Of a stretch of 64,000 nt of DNA, positions 56,001 through 64,000 are shown piece by piece. The notes beneath the pieces were generated by a model. It was not told where the DNA came from. It saw nothing but the letters and a program-made list of their open reading frames with translations, and made no database searches. Origin of the DNA: Pseudomonas sp. G34 (GTDB lineage Bacteria; Pseudomonadota; Gammaproteobacteria; Pseudomonadales; Pseudomonadaceae); NCBI RefSeq assembly GCF_031119625.1, contig NZ_JAVHZV010000016.1:62001-126000 (forward strand), in the 5' to 3' direction. Numbering within the stretch: position 1 is the stretch's first letter; each line of letters starts with the position of its first letter. The position numbers were made by a program, and so were the translations under genes.

Positions 56001-57178
56001 TGCACCTTGGCGCGGTAGCTGTAGCGGCTGATGCGCGCCGTGCCGCTGTCGATCACGTAGCGAATGCCGGGCACCGTCAGCGAGGTTTCCGCCACGTTGG
56101 TGGCCAGCACGATCTTGCGCCCGGCCATGGGCGCGAAGATCTTCTGCTGCTCGGCCGGCGTCAGCCGCGCATACAGCGGCAGCACTTCGGTAAAGCGCAG
56201 GTTGGCCTTACGCAGTACCTCGGCAGCATCACGAATCTCGCGCTCGCCGGGCAGGAAGATCAGCACATCGCCGGGGCGCTGGCCGACGCTCTTCTCATGG
56301 GCGGCGATTTCATCCAGCGCAGCGAGAATGGCCTGGTCGACGGTCAGGTCGTCGAGCAGGCTTTCGCCCTCCTCGTCCACCTCGGCGGCCAGCGGGCGGT
56401 ACCAGGTTTCCACCGGATAGGTGCGCCCGGACACCTCGACGATAGGCGCATCCGGCAGCCCGTCGCCACCGAAGTGCTTGGAAAAGCGCTCCAGGTCGAT
56501 GGTCGCCGAGGTGATGATCACCTTGAGATCGGGGCGGCGCGGCAGCAGGGTTTTCAGGTAGCCGAGCAGGAAGTCGATATTGAGGCTGCGTTCGTGGGCC
56601 TCGTCGACGATGATGGTGTCGTACTTTTCCAGGTAGCGGTCGTGCTGGGTCTCGGCGAGCAGAATGCCGTCGGTCATCAGCTTGATCAGCGAACTGTCCT
56701 TGCTCTGATCCTCGAAGCGCACCTGATAGCCGACCAGCTCACCGAGCGGCGTGCCGATCTCCTCGGCCACCCGCGTGGCCACGCTGCGCGCCGCCAGCCG
56801 TCGTGGCTGGGTGTGACCGATCAGGCCGTGCTGGCCGCGACCGATTTCCAGGCAGATCTTCGGCAACTGAGTGGTCTTGCCCGAGCCGGTTTCGCCGGCG
56901 ATCACCAGCACCTGATGCTTTTCCAACGCCGCCTTGATCTCGTCGCGCTTGGCGGCAATCGGCAAGGCGTCGTCATAACGCATCACCGGCACGCTCAAGC
57001 GCCGCGACTCGACCTTGGCGCACGACGCCTGAAAACGCTCCAGCCACTGCGCCTGCTTGGCCGCATCGGGCTTTTTCTGCAGCTCGTGCAACTGCCGGCG
57101 CAAACGATGGCGGTCGGCGATCATGGCGTGGTCGAGGTTCTTCTGCAGGGCGGCGATATCGAAGGAGGCGTCGGTCAT
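53075..57178 (-). CDS. hrpA: HrpA-type DEAH-box RNA helicase
   Basis: This 1367-residue protein shows G-E-T-G-S-G-K-T-T near residue 95, D-E-A-H near 191, S-A-T near 223, the Q-R-x-G-R-x-G-R-type motif near 410, and a long C-terminal HA2/OB/DUF3418 extension, the layout of HrpA, which remodels mRNA and ribosomes in the cytoplasm. Residues about 620-651 (S-S-A-S-Q-A-H-D-V-G-R-V-D-N ... R-P-P-Y-E-K in pieces) are encoded by two palindromic repeats at 55226-55319, an unusual in-frame insertion between helicase and C-terminal parts. Otherwise the frame is unbroken, and the length slightly exceeds the ~1300 typical of E. coli HrpA. The insertion probably lies in a surface loop. Confidence 0.95.
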   Translation of the reverse strand: MTDASFDIAALQKNLDHAMIADRHRLRRQLHELQKKPDAAKQAQWLERFQASCAKVESRRLSVPVMRYDDALPIAAKRDEIKAALEKHQVLVIAGETGSGKTTQLPKICLEIGRGQHGLIGHTQPRRLAARSVATRVAEEIGTPLGELVGYQVRFEDQSKDSSLIKLMTDGILLAETQHDRYLEKYDTIIVDEAHERSLNIDFLLGYLKTLLPRRPDLKVIITSATIDLERFSKHFGGDGLPDAPIVEVSGRTYPVETWYRPLAAEVDEEGESLLDDLTVDQAILAALDEIAAHEKSVGQRPGDVLIFLPGEREIRDAAEVLRKANLRFTEVLPLYARLTPAEQQKIFAPMAGRKIVLATNVAETSLTVPGIRYVIDSGTARISRYSYRAKVQRLPTEAISQASANQRKGRCGRVEPGICVRLYSEEDFLGRPSFTDPEILRTNLAAVILQMLHLRLGSIEDFPFIEPPDGKAISDGFNLLQELSAVNREGQLTPLGRQLARLPIDPRLGRMVLEAAKLGSLPELLIVASALSVQDPRERPMDRQQAADQAHAQWKDVDSDFAALINLWRGFEEKRQELGSNPLRTWCKKNFLNYMRLREWRDAHRQLVLLAKDLQLAPGTSSASQAHDVGRVDNAAGLSTKVDGSGRPPYEKGERVAPTTDTKVNVILREQAEASEAAQRAKGYAAVHKAILSGLLSQIGQKAEEGDFLGARQRRFWVHPSSVIGRKKPNWIMAAELVETTKLFARQVAKIEPDWIEPLAGHLIKKNHLEPHWEKKRGQVVAYEQVTLYGMIVVGRRPVHYGPIDPVASRELFIREGLVRGEINSRAKCLNANRVLLEKLDELEAKARRRDILADEETLFAYYEARIPGDIYQTATFESWYKRESAKDPQLLMMREEDVLAREALEVTAAQYPDTLHVGELQLPLTYHFEPNHPRDGVTLRVPAPLLPQLPGERLEWLVPGLIEAKAIDLVRGLPKAVRKNFVPVPDFVGAALSKLTFGQGSLPESLARELQRMTGARIDNEAWVEATRQLETHLKMNIEVVDTHGKPLGEGRDLAELTARFAEASQAALAVPQADKVQKPVEAKGFAQVAEKTQQKVAGLSMTVFPALVEEGGVVKEGRFPTQAEAEFQHRRALQRLLLQQLAEPAKFLRGKLPGLTELGLLHRELGRVDALVEDILLASLDSCILDGEQPLPRDGAALAALAEKKRGAWTEHAEKLARLTLDILKLWHGLQKRFKGKIDLAQAVALNDIKAQLGNLVYPGFVRETPAEWLKEVPRYLKAIEQRFDKIAAQLQRDRVWSGELAGYWEQYQARLGKHLQEGKRDAELQTYRWMLEEYRVSLWAQQLGTKMAVSDKRLSKQWSQVEG
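55226..55319. repeat. Two palindromic elements inserted in frame in hrpA
   Basis: 55226-55287 has 11-bp inverted ends (GTAGGGTGGAC/GTCCACCCTAC) and inner palindromes; 55289-55319 is nearly perfect: CACGTCATGAGCTT, GGG, AAGCTGATGACGTG. They are adjacent with one base between them. The hrpA frame stays open across both. Confidence 0.88.
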
Positions 57179-57468
57179 CAGGCTCGGGAAGGTCGCGGAA
57201 AAGGGGCGATTGTCGCAGATTACAGGCTGAGGCGTGCAGGGTGAGCTGTCGATGGAAGGCGGAGAGCGAATGAGTTAGCAAGCAATGGCTTTTGATTAGA
57301 AGCGGTCAGCCTGCCAGTAAATAAATCTGCTCCTTTCTGTTGTCCAGCTGCTCCAAAGACAGTGTAGAGTCACTTTGATATCGAAGTGCTTTGCTTACAT
57401 TGCGGGGGAAGCACTCGGGTTTGTTGATCACAAGCAGGGTTACGACTCTACAAAGCAAGGAGGCATAG

Positions 57469-60276
57469 GTGGTCGGATATCAAGGTATGCGTTGGCTCAA
57501 AGTGGACTTCCAAGTCCAGACACCGGAGGACAATAGGCACTGGGCGGACGACGATCTGCGCCTACAAAATCCACGTCGACCATTGCGAAATGGTGAGCCC
57601 GATGAAAGTGATATCCAAAACAAGGCCAAACGTTTCCTGATGCGGTGCCACGAGCTAGAGCTCGATGCTATCGGTATCACCGACCACAACTTTTCAGAAA
57701 AAACTGAACCCCGTGACTGGTTTCTCACACACCTCGTCGAGCAGAACAAAACCGTTGCCAAAGAACTAGGTAAACCCCCGCTCTCCGTTTTCCCTGGATT
57801 TGAGGTAGATCTCGGTTACCACGTGCTGTGCTTGTTTGAGCCTGCTACGAAAGTGAGTCACCTGCGGCGCGTAAATATGATCCTCATTAAATTGGGATTA
57901 GCCGAAAATCAGCGGTTCAGAGGCGGAATGCCCAACGCCTTACGTCGCGGAGACGAGCCTGTCAGTCTCAAGACCTTGCTGGATGTCGTTCAGAAAGATC
58001 ATGGCGGTATTGTGATTGCGGCACACGCTGACCAAGAGGATGGTTTGCTTGCAGCCGGCCGAAACATGGATGACTACAAGCTACCTGGCCTGCTGGCGGT
58101 AGAGGTAACAACTTACCCAATGCCTCCAAGATACAGCTCGATCTTGGAGGGGAGAGATAGAAATTGGTCGCGCGGTGGGCGACAGCCCGCATACGTTCAG
58201 TCCTCGGACGCAAAGTCGCTAAAAACAGACGCAAATGGGGTTCCTCTCGCAAATGCTCTGGGATATCGCCACACCTGGGTTAAGTCCTCTAAGCCATCGA
58301 TCAATTCACTGCGCCAAGCCTTTCTCGATGGCAAATCGCGGCTTCGACTCCAACCGGCACGTCCTTCGGATCAGCAGACTCATCCCAGGATCGTTTTTCT
58401 GAAATGTAGCGGCTTCAAGTTCCTCGCTGATCAAGAGATCTTTTTCTCACCAAACCTCAACACTTTGATCGGCGGACGGGGCACCGGGAAATCCACAGTT
58501 CTTGAGCTACTGCGGTTCGCATTCGGTCGTGACCAAGGAAGTGCTTTCTCCGCCTCTACCAAGGCGAAATTCGATCGTGTACGGGCAACTTTTACCGAAG
58601 AAGCAGAGGTTCAGGTCGGCTGGGAGAGTATTCCTGGCCAGATGGATGTTATCTCGCTGAGACCAAGGGACGGTCACGTATTAATACAAGGAGAAGCACA
58701 CGATCTTGAAATTTTTCTGCGGCAGCTACCAGTGCAGTTCTATAGCCAACAGCAGCTCAGCGAACTCACGGACGTGGATGGCGGCGATAGCTTGCTGGCT
58801 ATGATTGACGAGGCTTGTTCAGTTGAACTCCAGGCTTTAAAGGGCCAGGAAAGTACACTCCGTGCCGAGATCCATCAGCTTTTTGCAGGCGTCGATCAAA
58901 TTCAAGCTCTGACCGACGAGATCAGCGCACTCAAACAGGAGCTCCAAGAATTAAATCGACAGTGGCAGGCTAGGAGTGAGGTTCAAACGGAAGCGCAGCA
59001 ATACCAGTACGCAGAGGCTGCCCGACGTTACTTTGAGCAGGTACAAACTCAGATTAATGAAGACATCAAGCGGTTCTCCTTACTAGCCGACGATTTATCT
59101 TCTCAAGGCGCACTCAACAACGGCCAGGTAGAAGTCTGGCCTAGGTCAGAGTGGTTCAATGAGCTAACTAGGGATGCAGCGAGGATAAGGGAGATGTATC
59201 GGACGAAGGCAGTCGAACTGGCAGTTCAGCTCCGGCAAGAAGCGACCAAGCTCTTTCAACATGGTGACGGTTGGGATCGAATTTCGAAGGAGCTAGAGGG
59301 CACAAAGGATGTTTTTCTTATGGCATGTAGAGAGCGAGGCCTGCAGCCCCAAGACGTGGCACGACTGCAAGAAATCGATAGGGCTCGCCAAGCAAAAATG
59401 CAATCGCTACAGCAGAAGGAGGAGCGGCTAGGAGCTCTTTCCCCGCAGCGCGAGCGTTTGAACACCGCAATGAGGGACATGGATATTCTATGGGAGCAAC
59501 AATTCAATATTCGCCACCAAGCCGCTCTTGACATCAATGCCAGAGCACAAGGCTCAATACGCGTCATTATTCAGAAAATGGCAGATGAATCGGGCTTCAT
59601 TCAAGCATGGAACGAAATGGCACCGGACGGTCGTAGCCGCCTTGGGAGAGCCTGGGAACATATCGGAAAGCAGTTATTTGAGAGCTTTTCCCGGCATCCG
59701 CAAGGGGCAGACTCGCCCTGGGTTCACATCCGTGAGGTGCTAGCTAAGCGGAGAGACTTCCCACTATCTCTGCTGGAATACCAAGATGAGCTGAAGCCCT
59801 ACCTCATTTCCCAAAAAGACGCTTGGCGAAACGCTCGACTTACCCGTGTCCAGGAGCGTGTAGACATTGAGCTTTACCGGGCCGATACGACATTGGTCGG
59901 TAGTGTGCAGACCAAGGCCCTGTCGGAAGGTCAGCGCAACACCGCCGTGCTAAATCTCCTTCTGGCCAAGGGTGAGGGGCCGATTGTGATTGACCAGCCT
60001 GAGGATGAACTGGACTCCAAATTCATATACCGTGAGCTCGTGCCGTTACTCCGTAAGGTCAAAAACCAGCGTCAACTTATATTAGCTACTCACAACGCCA
60101 ATCTGCCCGTGAATGCCGACACCGACCTAGTGTATGCCTTAGAAGTGGAACAAGGGCTAGGCGTAAGACTTGCGTCAGGCGGTTTGGACAGAGCTGATAC
60201 AGCCACTGCGGTGCTGGACATCATGGAAGGATCGGAAGAAGCCTTTAAACGTCGGCTTGATAAATATCACTTCTAA
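57469..60276 (+). CDS. PHP-phosphoesterase/SMC-like ATPase (TrlF-family type)
   Basis: GTG at 57469 is chosen: AAGGAGG lies 5 bases upstream. The 935-residue protein has an N-terminal PHP metal-phosphoesterase domain (about 1-290): V-D-F-Q-V-Q-T-P, D-A-I-G-I-T-D-H-N near 65, P-G-F-E-V near 108 and V-I-A-A-H-A-D near 186. Then comes an SMC/ABC ATPase: G-G-R-G-T-G-K-S-T near 340, a coiled-coil-rich middle (about 450-720), the signature L-S-E-G-Q-R-N near 822, and Walker B I-D-Q-P-E-D-E-L near 844. The first PHP motif has Gln where His is usual. The lower GC and its place between core genes suggest transfer. Such fusions are candidate antiphage proteins, but this is unproven. Confidence 0.86.
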   Translation: MVGYQGMRWLKVDFQVQTPEDNRHWADDDLRLQNPRRPLRNGEPDESDIQNKAKRFLMRCHELELDAIGITDHNFSEKTEPRDWFLTHLVEQNKTVAKELGKPPLSVFPGFEVDLGYHVLCLFEPATKVSHLRRVNMILIKLGLAENQRFRGGMPNALRRGDEPVSLKTLLDVVQKDHGGIVIAAHADQEDGLLAAGRNMDDYKLPGLLAVEVTTYPMPPRYSSILEGRDRNWSRGGRQPAYVQSSDAKSLKTDANGVPLANALGYRHTWVKSSKPSINSLRQAFLDGKSRLRLQPARPSDQQTHPRIVFLKCSGFKFLADQEIFFSPNLNTLIGGRGTGKSTVLELLRFAFGRDQGSAFSASTKAKFDRVRATFTEEAEVQVGWESIPGQMDVISLRPRDGHVLIQGEAHDLEIFLRQLPVQFYSQQQLSELTDVDGGDSLLAMIDEACSVELQALKGQESTLRAEIHQLFAGVDQIQALTDEISALKQELQELNRQWQARSEVQTEAQQYQYAEAARRYFEQVQTQINEDIKRFSLLADDLSSQGALNNGQVEVWPRSEWFNELTRDAARIREMYRTKAVELAVQLRQEATKLFQHGDGWDRISKELEGTKDVFLMACRERGLQPQDVARLQEIDRARQAKMQSLQQKEERLGALSPQRERLNTAMRDMDILWEQQFNIRHQAALDINARAQGSIRVIIQKMADESGFIQAWNEMAPDGRSRLGRAWEHIGKQLFESFSRHPQGADSPWVHIREVLAKRRDFPLSLLEYQDELKPYLISQKDAWRNARLTRVQERVDIELYRADTTLVGSVQTKALSEGQRNTAVLNLLLAKGEGPIVIDQPEDELDSKFIYRELVPLLRKVKNQRQLILATHNANLPVNADTDLVYALEVEQGLGVRLASGGLDRADTATAVLDIMEGSEEAFKRRLDKYHF

Positions 60277-60346
60277 CTCGGATTAAAGAGCTCTATGTAA
60301 CGCGCAGGTGTCCGGAAAGTGCGATTTGCCCCGATGCTGGTCGCGC

Positions 60347-60384
60347 GCGCTCTGCGAGCCACCTATCGGGGCGGCTCGTAGCGC
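60347..60384. terminator. Hairpin between convergent genes
   Basis: GCGCT and CGAGCC pair with GGCTCG and AGCGC around an 11-base loop, and an overlapping GCCCCGAT/ATCGGGGC repeat (60328, 60365) could form instead. It lies between the ATPase and the convergent permease gene. Confidence 0.5.
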
Positions 60385-60391
60385 TCACACT

Positions 60392-61714
60392 TTACTCCGC
60401 CTCGAACTGCAACTGCGGTGGCTGGCGGCGGAAGCCGCCGGTCAGCCAGGTCAGGTAGAGGCCGCCGAGTACCAGCCAGGCGCAGCCGAGCATGATCGCC
60501 AGGCGGTCGAGGCTGGCCATCAGCCACAGCGTGGCCAGCAGGCCGATCAATGGGCACAGCAGGTACAGCAGCAGCTGCAGCGGGCCGCGCGCCTGGGGTT
60601 GGCGGGCGAAGTGGACGATCACCGAGAGGTTGACCAGGCTGAAGGCCAGGAAGGCGCCGAAGTTGATGAACGAGGTGGAGGTGGTCACGTCCAGCTTCAG
60701 GGCCAGCAGCGCCACCACGGCGCACACCAGGATGGCGCCCACCGGCGTGCCGAAACGCGGGCTCAGGGTGGCCAGCAGTGCGCGCGGCAGCACGCCGTCG
60801 CGGCCCATGGCGAACATCAGCCGCGAGGCGCTGGCCTGGGCCGCCAGGCCCGAGGTGAACTGACCCACGATCAGGCCGATCAGGAACACCGACACGAACA
60901 GGTCGCCGCCGATATTGCGGGCGATCTCGTAGGCCGCCGCGTCACTGCTCTGGAACACCAGAGAGGGGTGGGCCAGCTGCACGAAGTAGGCGGTGGCCAC
61001 GAAGATCAGCCCGCCGATCAAGGTGATCAGCAGGATCGCCCGGGGGATGGTGCGCTCCGGGTCATGGGTTTCCTCGGTCAGGGTACTCACCGCGTCGAAG
61101 CCCAGGAACGAGTAGCAGGCCACCGCCGCCCCCGCCATCACCAAGGGCAGGTTCATGCCCTCGCCGATAAAGGGTTCGAGTGACCATAACGGTTTGCTGG
61201 CATCGCCCAGCACGTAGTGCACGCAGAGCGCCACGAAGGCCAGCAGCACCAGAAACTGCACCAGCATCAGCACGCCATTGATGCCCTTGGCCAGGCGCAG
61301 GCCCACCACGTTGATCAGGCTGGTGACCACGATGAAGGTCAGCACCCATAGGGGCTGCGGCAAGCCGGGAAAAGCCGAGTGCAGGTAGGCCGCGCCGATC
61401 AGCCAGATGGCCATGGGCAGGAACAGGTAGTCGAGCAGCACCGCCCAGCCGGCGATGAAGCCCAGGTGATCACTGATGCTGCGGCGCACGTAGCTGTAGG
61501 CCGAGCCGGCGACCGGGAACAGCCGGGCCATGCGTGCATAGCTGAGGGCGGTGAAGAACATCGCCAGCGAGGCGGCCACGTAGGCGGCCGGCACGGCGCC
61601 GCGGGTGATCTCGGCGAGAATGCCGAAGGTGCCGAGCACGATGATCGGCGTCATGTAGGCGATGCCGAACAGCACCACCGCGCCCAGAGACAGGGATCGT
61701 TGCAGACGAGCCAT
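60392..61714 (-). CDS. APC-family amino-acid/polyamine permease
   Basis: This 440-residue inner-membrane protein has about twelve hydrophobic helices and APC signatures: F-G-I-A-Y-M-T-P-I-I-V-L-G near 17, F-P-V-A-G-S-A-Y-S-Y near 67 and G-F-D-A-V-S-T-L-T-E-E near 205. The layout resembles the putrescine importer (PuuP-like) group. Its neighbours, a nitrilase-family hydrolase on the same strand and a divergent LuxR regulator, suggest uptake of a nitrogen compound that is then hydrolysed. The substrate is not proven. Confidence 0.9.
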   Translation of the reverse strand: MARLQRSLSLGAVVLFGIAYMTPIIVLGTFGILAEITRGAVPAAYVAASLAMFFTALSYARMARLFPVAGSAYSYVRRSISDHLGFIAGWAVLLDYLFLPMAIWLIGAAYLHSAFPGLPQPLWVLTFIVVTSLINVVGLRLAKGINGVLMLVQFLVLLAFVALCVHYVLGDASKPLWSLEPFIGEGMNLPLVMAGAAVACYSFLGFDAVSTLTEETHDPERTIPRAILLITLIGGLIFVATAYFVQLAHPSLVFQSSDAAAYEIARNIGGDLFVSVFLIGLIVGQFTSGLAAQASASRLMFAMGRDGVLPRALLATLSPRFGTPVGAILVCAVVALLALKLDVTTSTSFINFGAFLAFSLVNLSVIVHFARQPQARGPLQLLLYLLCPLIGLLATLWLMASLDRLAIMLGCAWLVLGGLYLTWLTGGFRRQPPQLQFEAE

Positions 61715-61816
61715 TACTTGCTACTCCAGTTTTATATGTTGTTATGGCAGAGCCGAAGTCGGCAAAAACACGCGGCAGAGCCGCAGCGGGCGCTTCTATG
61801 GCGCCCGGCAGGTCAA

Positions 61817-62632
61817 TCAGGGGATCAGCAGCTCACGCAGGCCACTGGCATGCTCGACGCGCTCACCCGGCAGCGACATGCGCCGCTCTTCCAGGTAGCG
61901 GTAATCACGGCGCGCCTCGGCCAGGCGCTGGAGGTCCAGGGCGATGCTCTGCCGGCACGGCTCGCGGCCGGCCTCCAGCAGCAGGCTGCCGTTGGGGTCG
62001 ACCACCGCGCTGCCGCCGGCGAACACCAGGCCGCCGTCGCCCTCGCCCACCCGGTTGCTCATCACCGCATAGGCCTGGTTTTCCATGGCCCGGGCCATGA
62101 TCGCGGTGCGGTGCGTCGGCCCGTAGGGATCCATGTTGCCGTTGGTGACGATCAGCAATTCGGCGCCCAGCTCGCCCAGGGCCCGGGCGCTCTCCGGGAA
62201 CTCGATGTCGAAGCACACCAGCAGGCCGACGCGCACGCCATCGAGCAGCGTCGTGGCGTAGCGGTCGCCTGGGGTGAACACGCCGCGATCCGAGGCCCAC
62301 AGGTGGGTCTTGCGGTACTTGAGCAGTATGTTCGTCCCGTCCATCAGCACCGTGGTGTTGTAGAAGCTGCCGCCGTCGTTCTCGGCAATGCCGATCGCCA
62401 CCGCCAGCCCACGGGCCGCAGCGGCCCGGCCGATGGCGGTCAGGCTCGGGCCATTCAGGGGCTCGGCCAGCGCGGCGATGTTGTCCGGGGTCGGGAAACC
62501 GGTCAGGTAGGTTTCCGGGAACACCAGCAGGCGGGTGCCGGCCTGGCACGCGGCGATGGCCTCCAGGGCCTGGGCGAGGTTGTGGGCCGTATCACCGTCA
62601 CGACCGGTGAGCTGAGCGAGTTCGACTTGCAT
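61817..62632 (-). CDS. Carbon-nitrogen hydrolase (nitrilase superfamily)
   Basis: The ATG at 62632 (GGAG 8 bases upstream) is chosen; the frame extends to 62869 but the extra region holds the regulator promoter. The 271-residue protein has the full Glu-Lys-Cys triad: F-P-E-T-Y near 39, Y-R-K-T-H-L near 110 and L-V-C-F-D-I-E-F-P-E near 143. These enzymes hydrolyse amides or nitriles. The APC permease follows 102 bases downstream on the same strand and may carry its substrate. The LuxR gene is divergent and starts 139 bases away. Confidence 0.93.
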   Translation of the reverse strand: MQVELAQLTGRDGDTAHNLAQALEAIAACQAGTRLLVFPETYLTGFPTPDNIAALAEPLNGPSLTAIGRAAAARGLAVAIGIAENDGGSFYNTTVLMDGTNILLKYRKTHLWASDRGVFTPGDRYATTLLDGVRVGLLVCFDIEFPESARALGELGAELLIVTNGNMDPYGPTHRTAIMARAMENQAYAVMSNRVGEGDGGLVFAGGSAVVDPNGSLLLEAGREPCRQSIALDLQRLAEARRDYRYLEERRMSLPGERVEHASGLRELLIP

Positions 62633-62771
62633 GACGGGGCTCCGTTCTTGTTGTTGCATCACGCGGAGGGGGCACACAGAATGCCGACACCGATCCGCCG
62701 GGGTTCGAGTATGGAGGCTGAGCCACAGAGGCGAAATCACGCACGCGGGGTAACCCCACAGGGGTAGACAG

Positions 62772-63554
62772 ATGACCATGACCTTGCACGACATCGCCTT
62801 CCATCGCAGCGTGGCCGAGCTCATCGACGCGCTGCACAGCCCGCCGTTCTGGCGCACCCTGGCCCGCACCCTGGCGCAGTACGTGCACCACGACAGCTGG
62901 GTGGCGTTGATCTTCAGCGAGGGGCGCCCCCAGGTGCTGGCCGAAAGCCCGGGCGACGATGGCGCGCCGGATCTGCTGTTCCAGGATTACCTGCACGGCC
63001 TCTACCTGCTCGACCCCTTCTATATCGCCAGCCGCGAAAGCACGCGTGAAGGCTTGGTGCGACTCAGCGACGTCGCCCCGGAATGCTTCGAGCAAACGGA
63101 CTACTACCAGCGCTACTTCAGCCTCAACGTGGTGGCCGACGAAGTGCAGTTCAACGTCGCCCTGCCCGGCGCGCGCACCCTGTGCCTGTCACTGGGCTCA
63201 CGGCAACGCTTCCTGCCGGAGCAGATCGCTCTGCTCTCGCTGCTGCAGCCCTGGGTGGCGGCGCTGATGCGCCAGCGCCTGAGTTTCGAGCCGGAGCCGA
63301 GCGAGCCGGCCGCGGCGCCGCCCTGGCAGGAACGCCTGGAACGAATGGCGCATCAGGTGGAAACGGCGCTGACCGGCCGTGAACTGGAAGTGGTGCGCCT
63401 GATGCTCGCCGGCCACTCCAGCAAGGAGGTGGCCCGCAAGCTGGCCATTTCGGCGGAGACCGTCAAGGTGCACCGCAAGCACCTGTACAGCAAGCTGGGC
63501 ATCAAGTCGCAGTCGGAGCTGTTCGCGCTGTTCCTGCAGGCCCAGCGCGGCTAG
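62772..63554 (+). CDS. LuxR-family transcriptional regulator
   Basis: This 260-residue protein has an N-terminal sensory region (about 1-180) and a C-terminal LuxR-type HTH (about 195-255): L-T-G-R-E-L-E-V-V-R-L-M-L-A-G-H-S-S-K-E-V-A in parts, then S-A-E-T-V-K-V-H-R-K-H-L-Y-S-K-L. The N-terminal part has no receiver aspartate and no acyl-homoserine lactone motif that I can see, so it is a one-component regulator with an unknown ligand. It is divergent from the hydrolase and permease genes, which it most likely controls. No ribosome-binding site of note precedes the ATG. Confidence 0.92.
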   Translation: MTMTLHDIAFHRSVAELIDALHSPPFWRTLARTLAQYVHHDSWVALIFSEGRPQVLAESPGDDGAPDLLFQDYLHGLYLLDPFYIASRESTREGLVRLSDVAPECFEQTDYYQRYFSLNVVADEVQFNVALPGARTLCLSLGSRQRFLPEQIALLSLLQPWVAALMRQRLSFEPEPSEPAAAPPWQERLERMAHQVETALTGRELEVVRLMLAGHSSKEVARKLAISAETVKVHRKHLYSKLGIKSQSELFALFLQAQRG

Positions 63555-63579
63555 GCCGGCCAGGCCTGCAGCACGGTGA

Positions 63580-63798
63580 TCAAGGATGGCGAGACGACGT
63601 GTCCGGCTGGCAACTGCCCGGTACTACCACCATCAGGCAGGCCGGCAGTTTGCTGCGCAGGCGCTTCGGCGTTTCGTCGGCGAAGGCGACCCGCCAGTGG
63701 CTGCCCTCGCGGATGGAATCGAGCCGGTAACTGCCGACCTCCTCTTCCGAGAGGCCCAGGTAATCAGCAAGTTGGCGATTGGTAGGTTTGGCGCTCAT
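63580..63798 (-). CDS. Small protein of unknown function
   Basis: The ATG at 63798 (AAAGGG upstream) gives 72 residues; 28 earlier codons have no site. It reads M-S-A-K-P-T-N-R-Q-L-A-D-Y-L-G-L-S-E-E-E-V, a helix pattern that recalls the small gene at 14724, then a W-R-V-A-F strand and a Pro/Ser-rich tail. It converges on the LuxR gene with 25 bases between the stops. Function unknown. The upstream 200 bases are AT-richer, with a TGCAAA/TTTGCA inverted repeat. Confidence 0.55.
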   Translation of the reverse strand: MSAKPTNRQLADYLGLSEEEVGSYRLDSIREGSHWRVAFADETPKRLRSKLPACLMVVVPGSCQPDTSSRHP

Positions 63799-63894
63799 AG
63801 ATAACCCTTTCCATGGATTTCGACAGGCACACAAGGACGCAAAGTCGCCACTGTCTCGCGGCGTTAATGCAGGGTGGTTCATGTTTCGAGGATA

Positions 63895-63921
63895 TGCAAA
63901 ATAAAACCGGAACCATTTGCA
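63895..63921. promoter_or_regulatory. TGCAAA...TTTGCA inverted repeat
   Basis: TGCAAA (63895-63900) and TTTGCA (63916-63921) flank 15 bases in the gap between the gene at 63580 and the right edge. They are TGCA half-sites but with a longer spacer than the motif at 15432; the relation is unclear. Confidence 0.3.
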
Positions 63922-63995
63922 ACACGCCGTCTCGGAATTGGATCGCGTTCACACTTTTTCTGTGCCCGCAGCCAGTCTCCACGGAAGACATAACA

Positions 63996-64000
63996 ATGAA
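63996..64000 (+). CDS. Possible gene start cut by the right edge
   Basis: ATG at 63996 follows CGGAAGA after a 7-base spacer. Only two further bases remain in the window, so no product can be named. Confidence 0.3.

Noticed and set aside
60277..60391. Possible tRNA or attachment site next to the PHP-SMC gene
   Set aside because: Only overlapping hairpins are seen; no cloverleaf or direct repeat that matches the other edge was found by eye.

Overview
The window looks like a chromosomal segment of a Pseudomonas (sensu lato). It is GC-rich and holds Pseudomonas-type small families (DUF1652-like, DUF3509-like), REP-type palindromes, several methyl-accepting chemotaxis proteins, and core genes such as hrpA, pnuC-nadR, a LysE exporter and AGCS and APC permeases. 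I saw no rRNA, tRNA, CRISPR array, transposase or integrase.

Layout. 1-4.4 kb: the 3' part of a large HrpK/NolX-like gene, then a divergent HxlR regulator and SDR pair. 4.6-7.4 kb: an AT-richer insert with a membrane-anchored Mrr-type nuclease followed 43 bp later by a P-loop/deaminase protein of the antiphage dCTP-deaminase (AvcD) type; this is the best candidate for a defence system. 7.7-15 kb: alanine symporter, LysE exporter, a GAF/degenerate-GGDEF/EAL protein and a hybrid histidine kinase. 14.7-16.7 kb: small stress-type genes. 16.9-21.8 kb: a Nudix hydrolase and two chemoreceptors, one flanked by decayed histidine-kinase fragments. 21.8-28.2 kb: ctaG-sco, a YciF ferritin-like gene, a DUF3509-like gene, a zinc alcohol dehydrogenase and pnuC-nadR. 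28.4-38 kb: a LacI regulator and an acid-sugar (D-erythronate/L-threonate) catabolic locus. It contains ltnD-otnK-otnC-otnI with overlapping genes, a GntR/FadR regulator, divergent denD-gntP and a talarate/galactarate dehydratase. 38.3-48.7 kb: a chemoreceptor with a C-terminal sensor, more small stress genes, a ClpP-like protein, an SDR, a YdeP-type molybdoenzyme, and a YcaC hydrolase with its divergent LysR. 48.8-53 kb: unknown proteins, a cytosolic beta-lactamase-fold hydrolase and an aberrant carbamoyltransferase, bordered by REP repeats. 53-57.2 kb: hrpA carrying in-frame palindromic repeats. 57.5-60.3 kb: a lower-GC PHP-SMC-like ATPase (TrlF type), a second defence candidate. 60.4-64 kb: an APC permease, a nitrilase-family hydrolase, a LuxR regulator and a small gene.

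How they work together. The tetronate genes form a complete route from uptake (GntP) through oxidation (DenD or LtnD), isomerisation (OtnI), phosphorylation (OtnK) and decarboxylation (OtnC) to a triose phosphate. The dispersed small stress genes share an AT-rich upstream context. Three of those gaps carry a motif, TGCA-N3-TGCA, found five times perfectly and once with one mismatch; in two gaps the sites sit 31 bp apart centre to centre. This suggests a common regulator that I cannot name.
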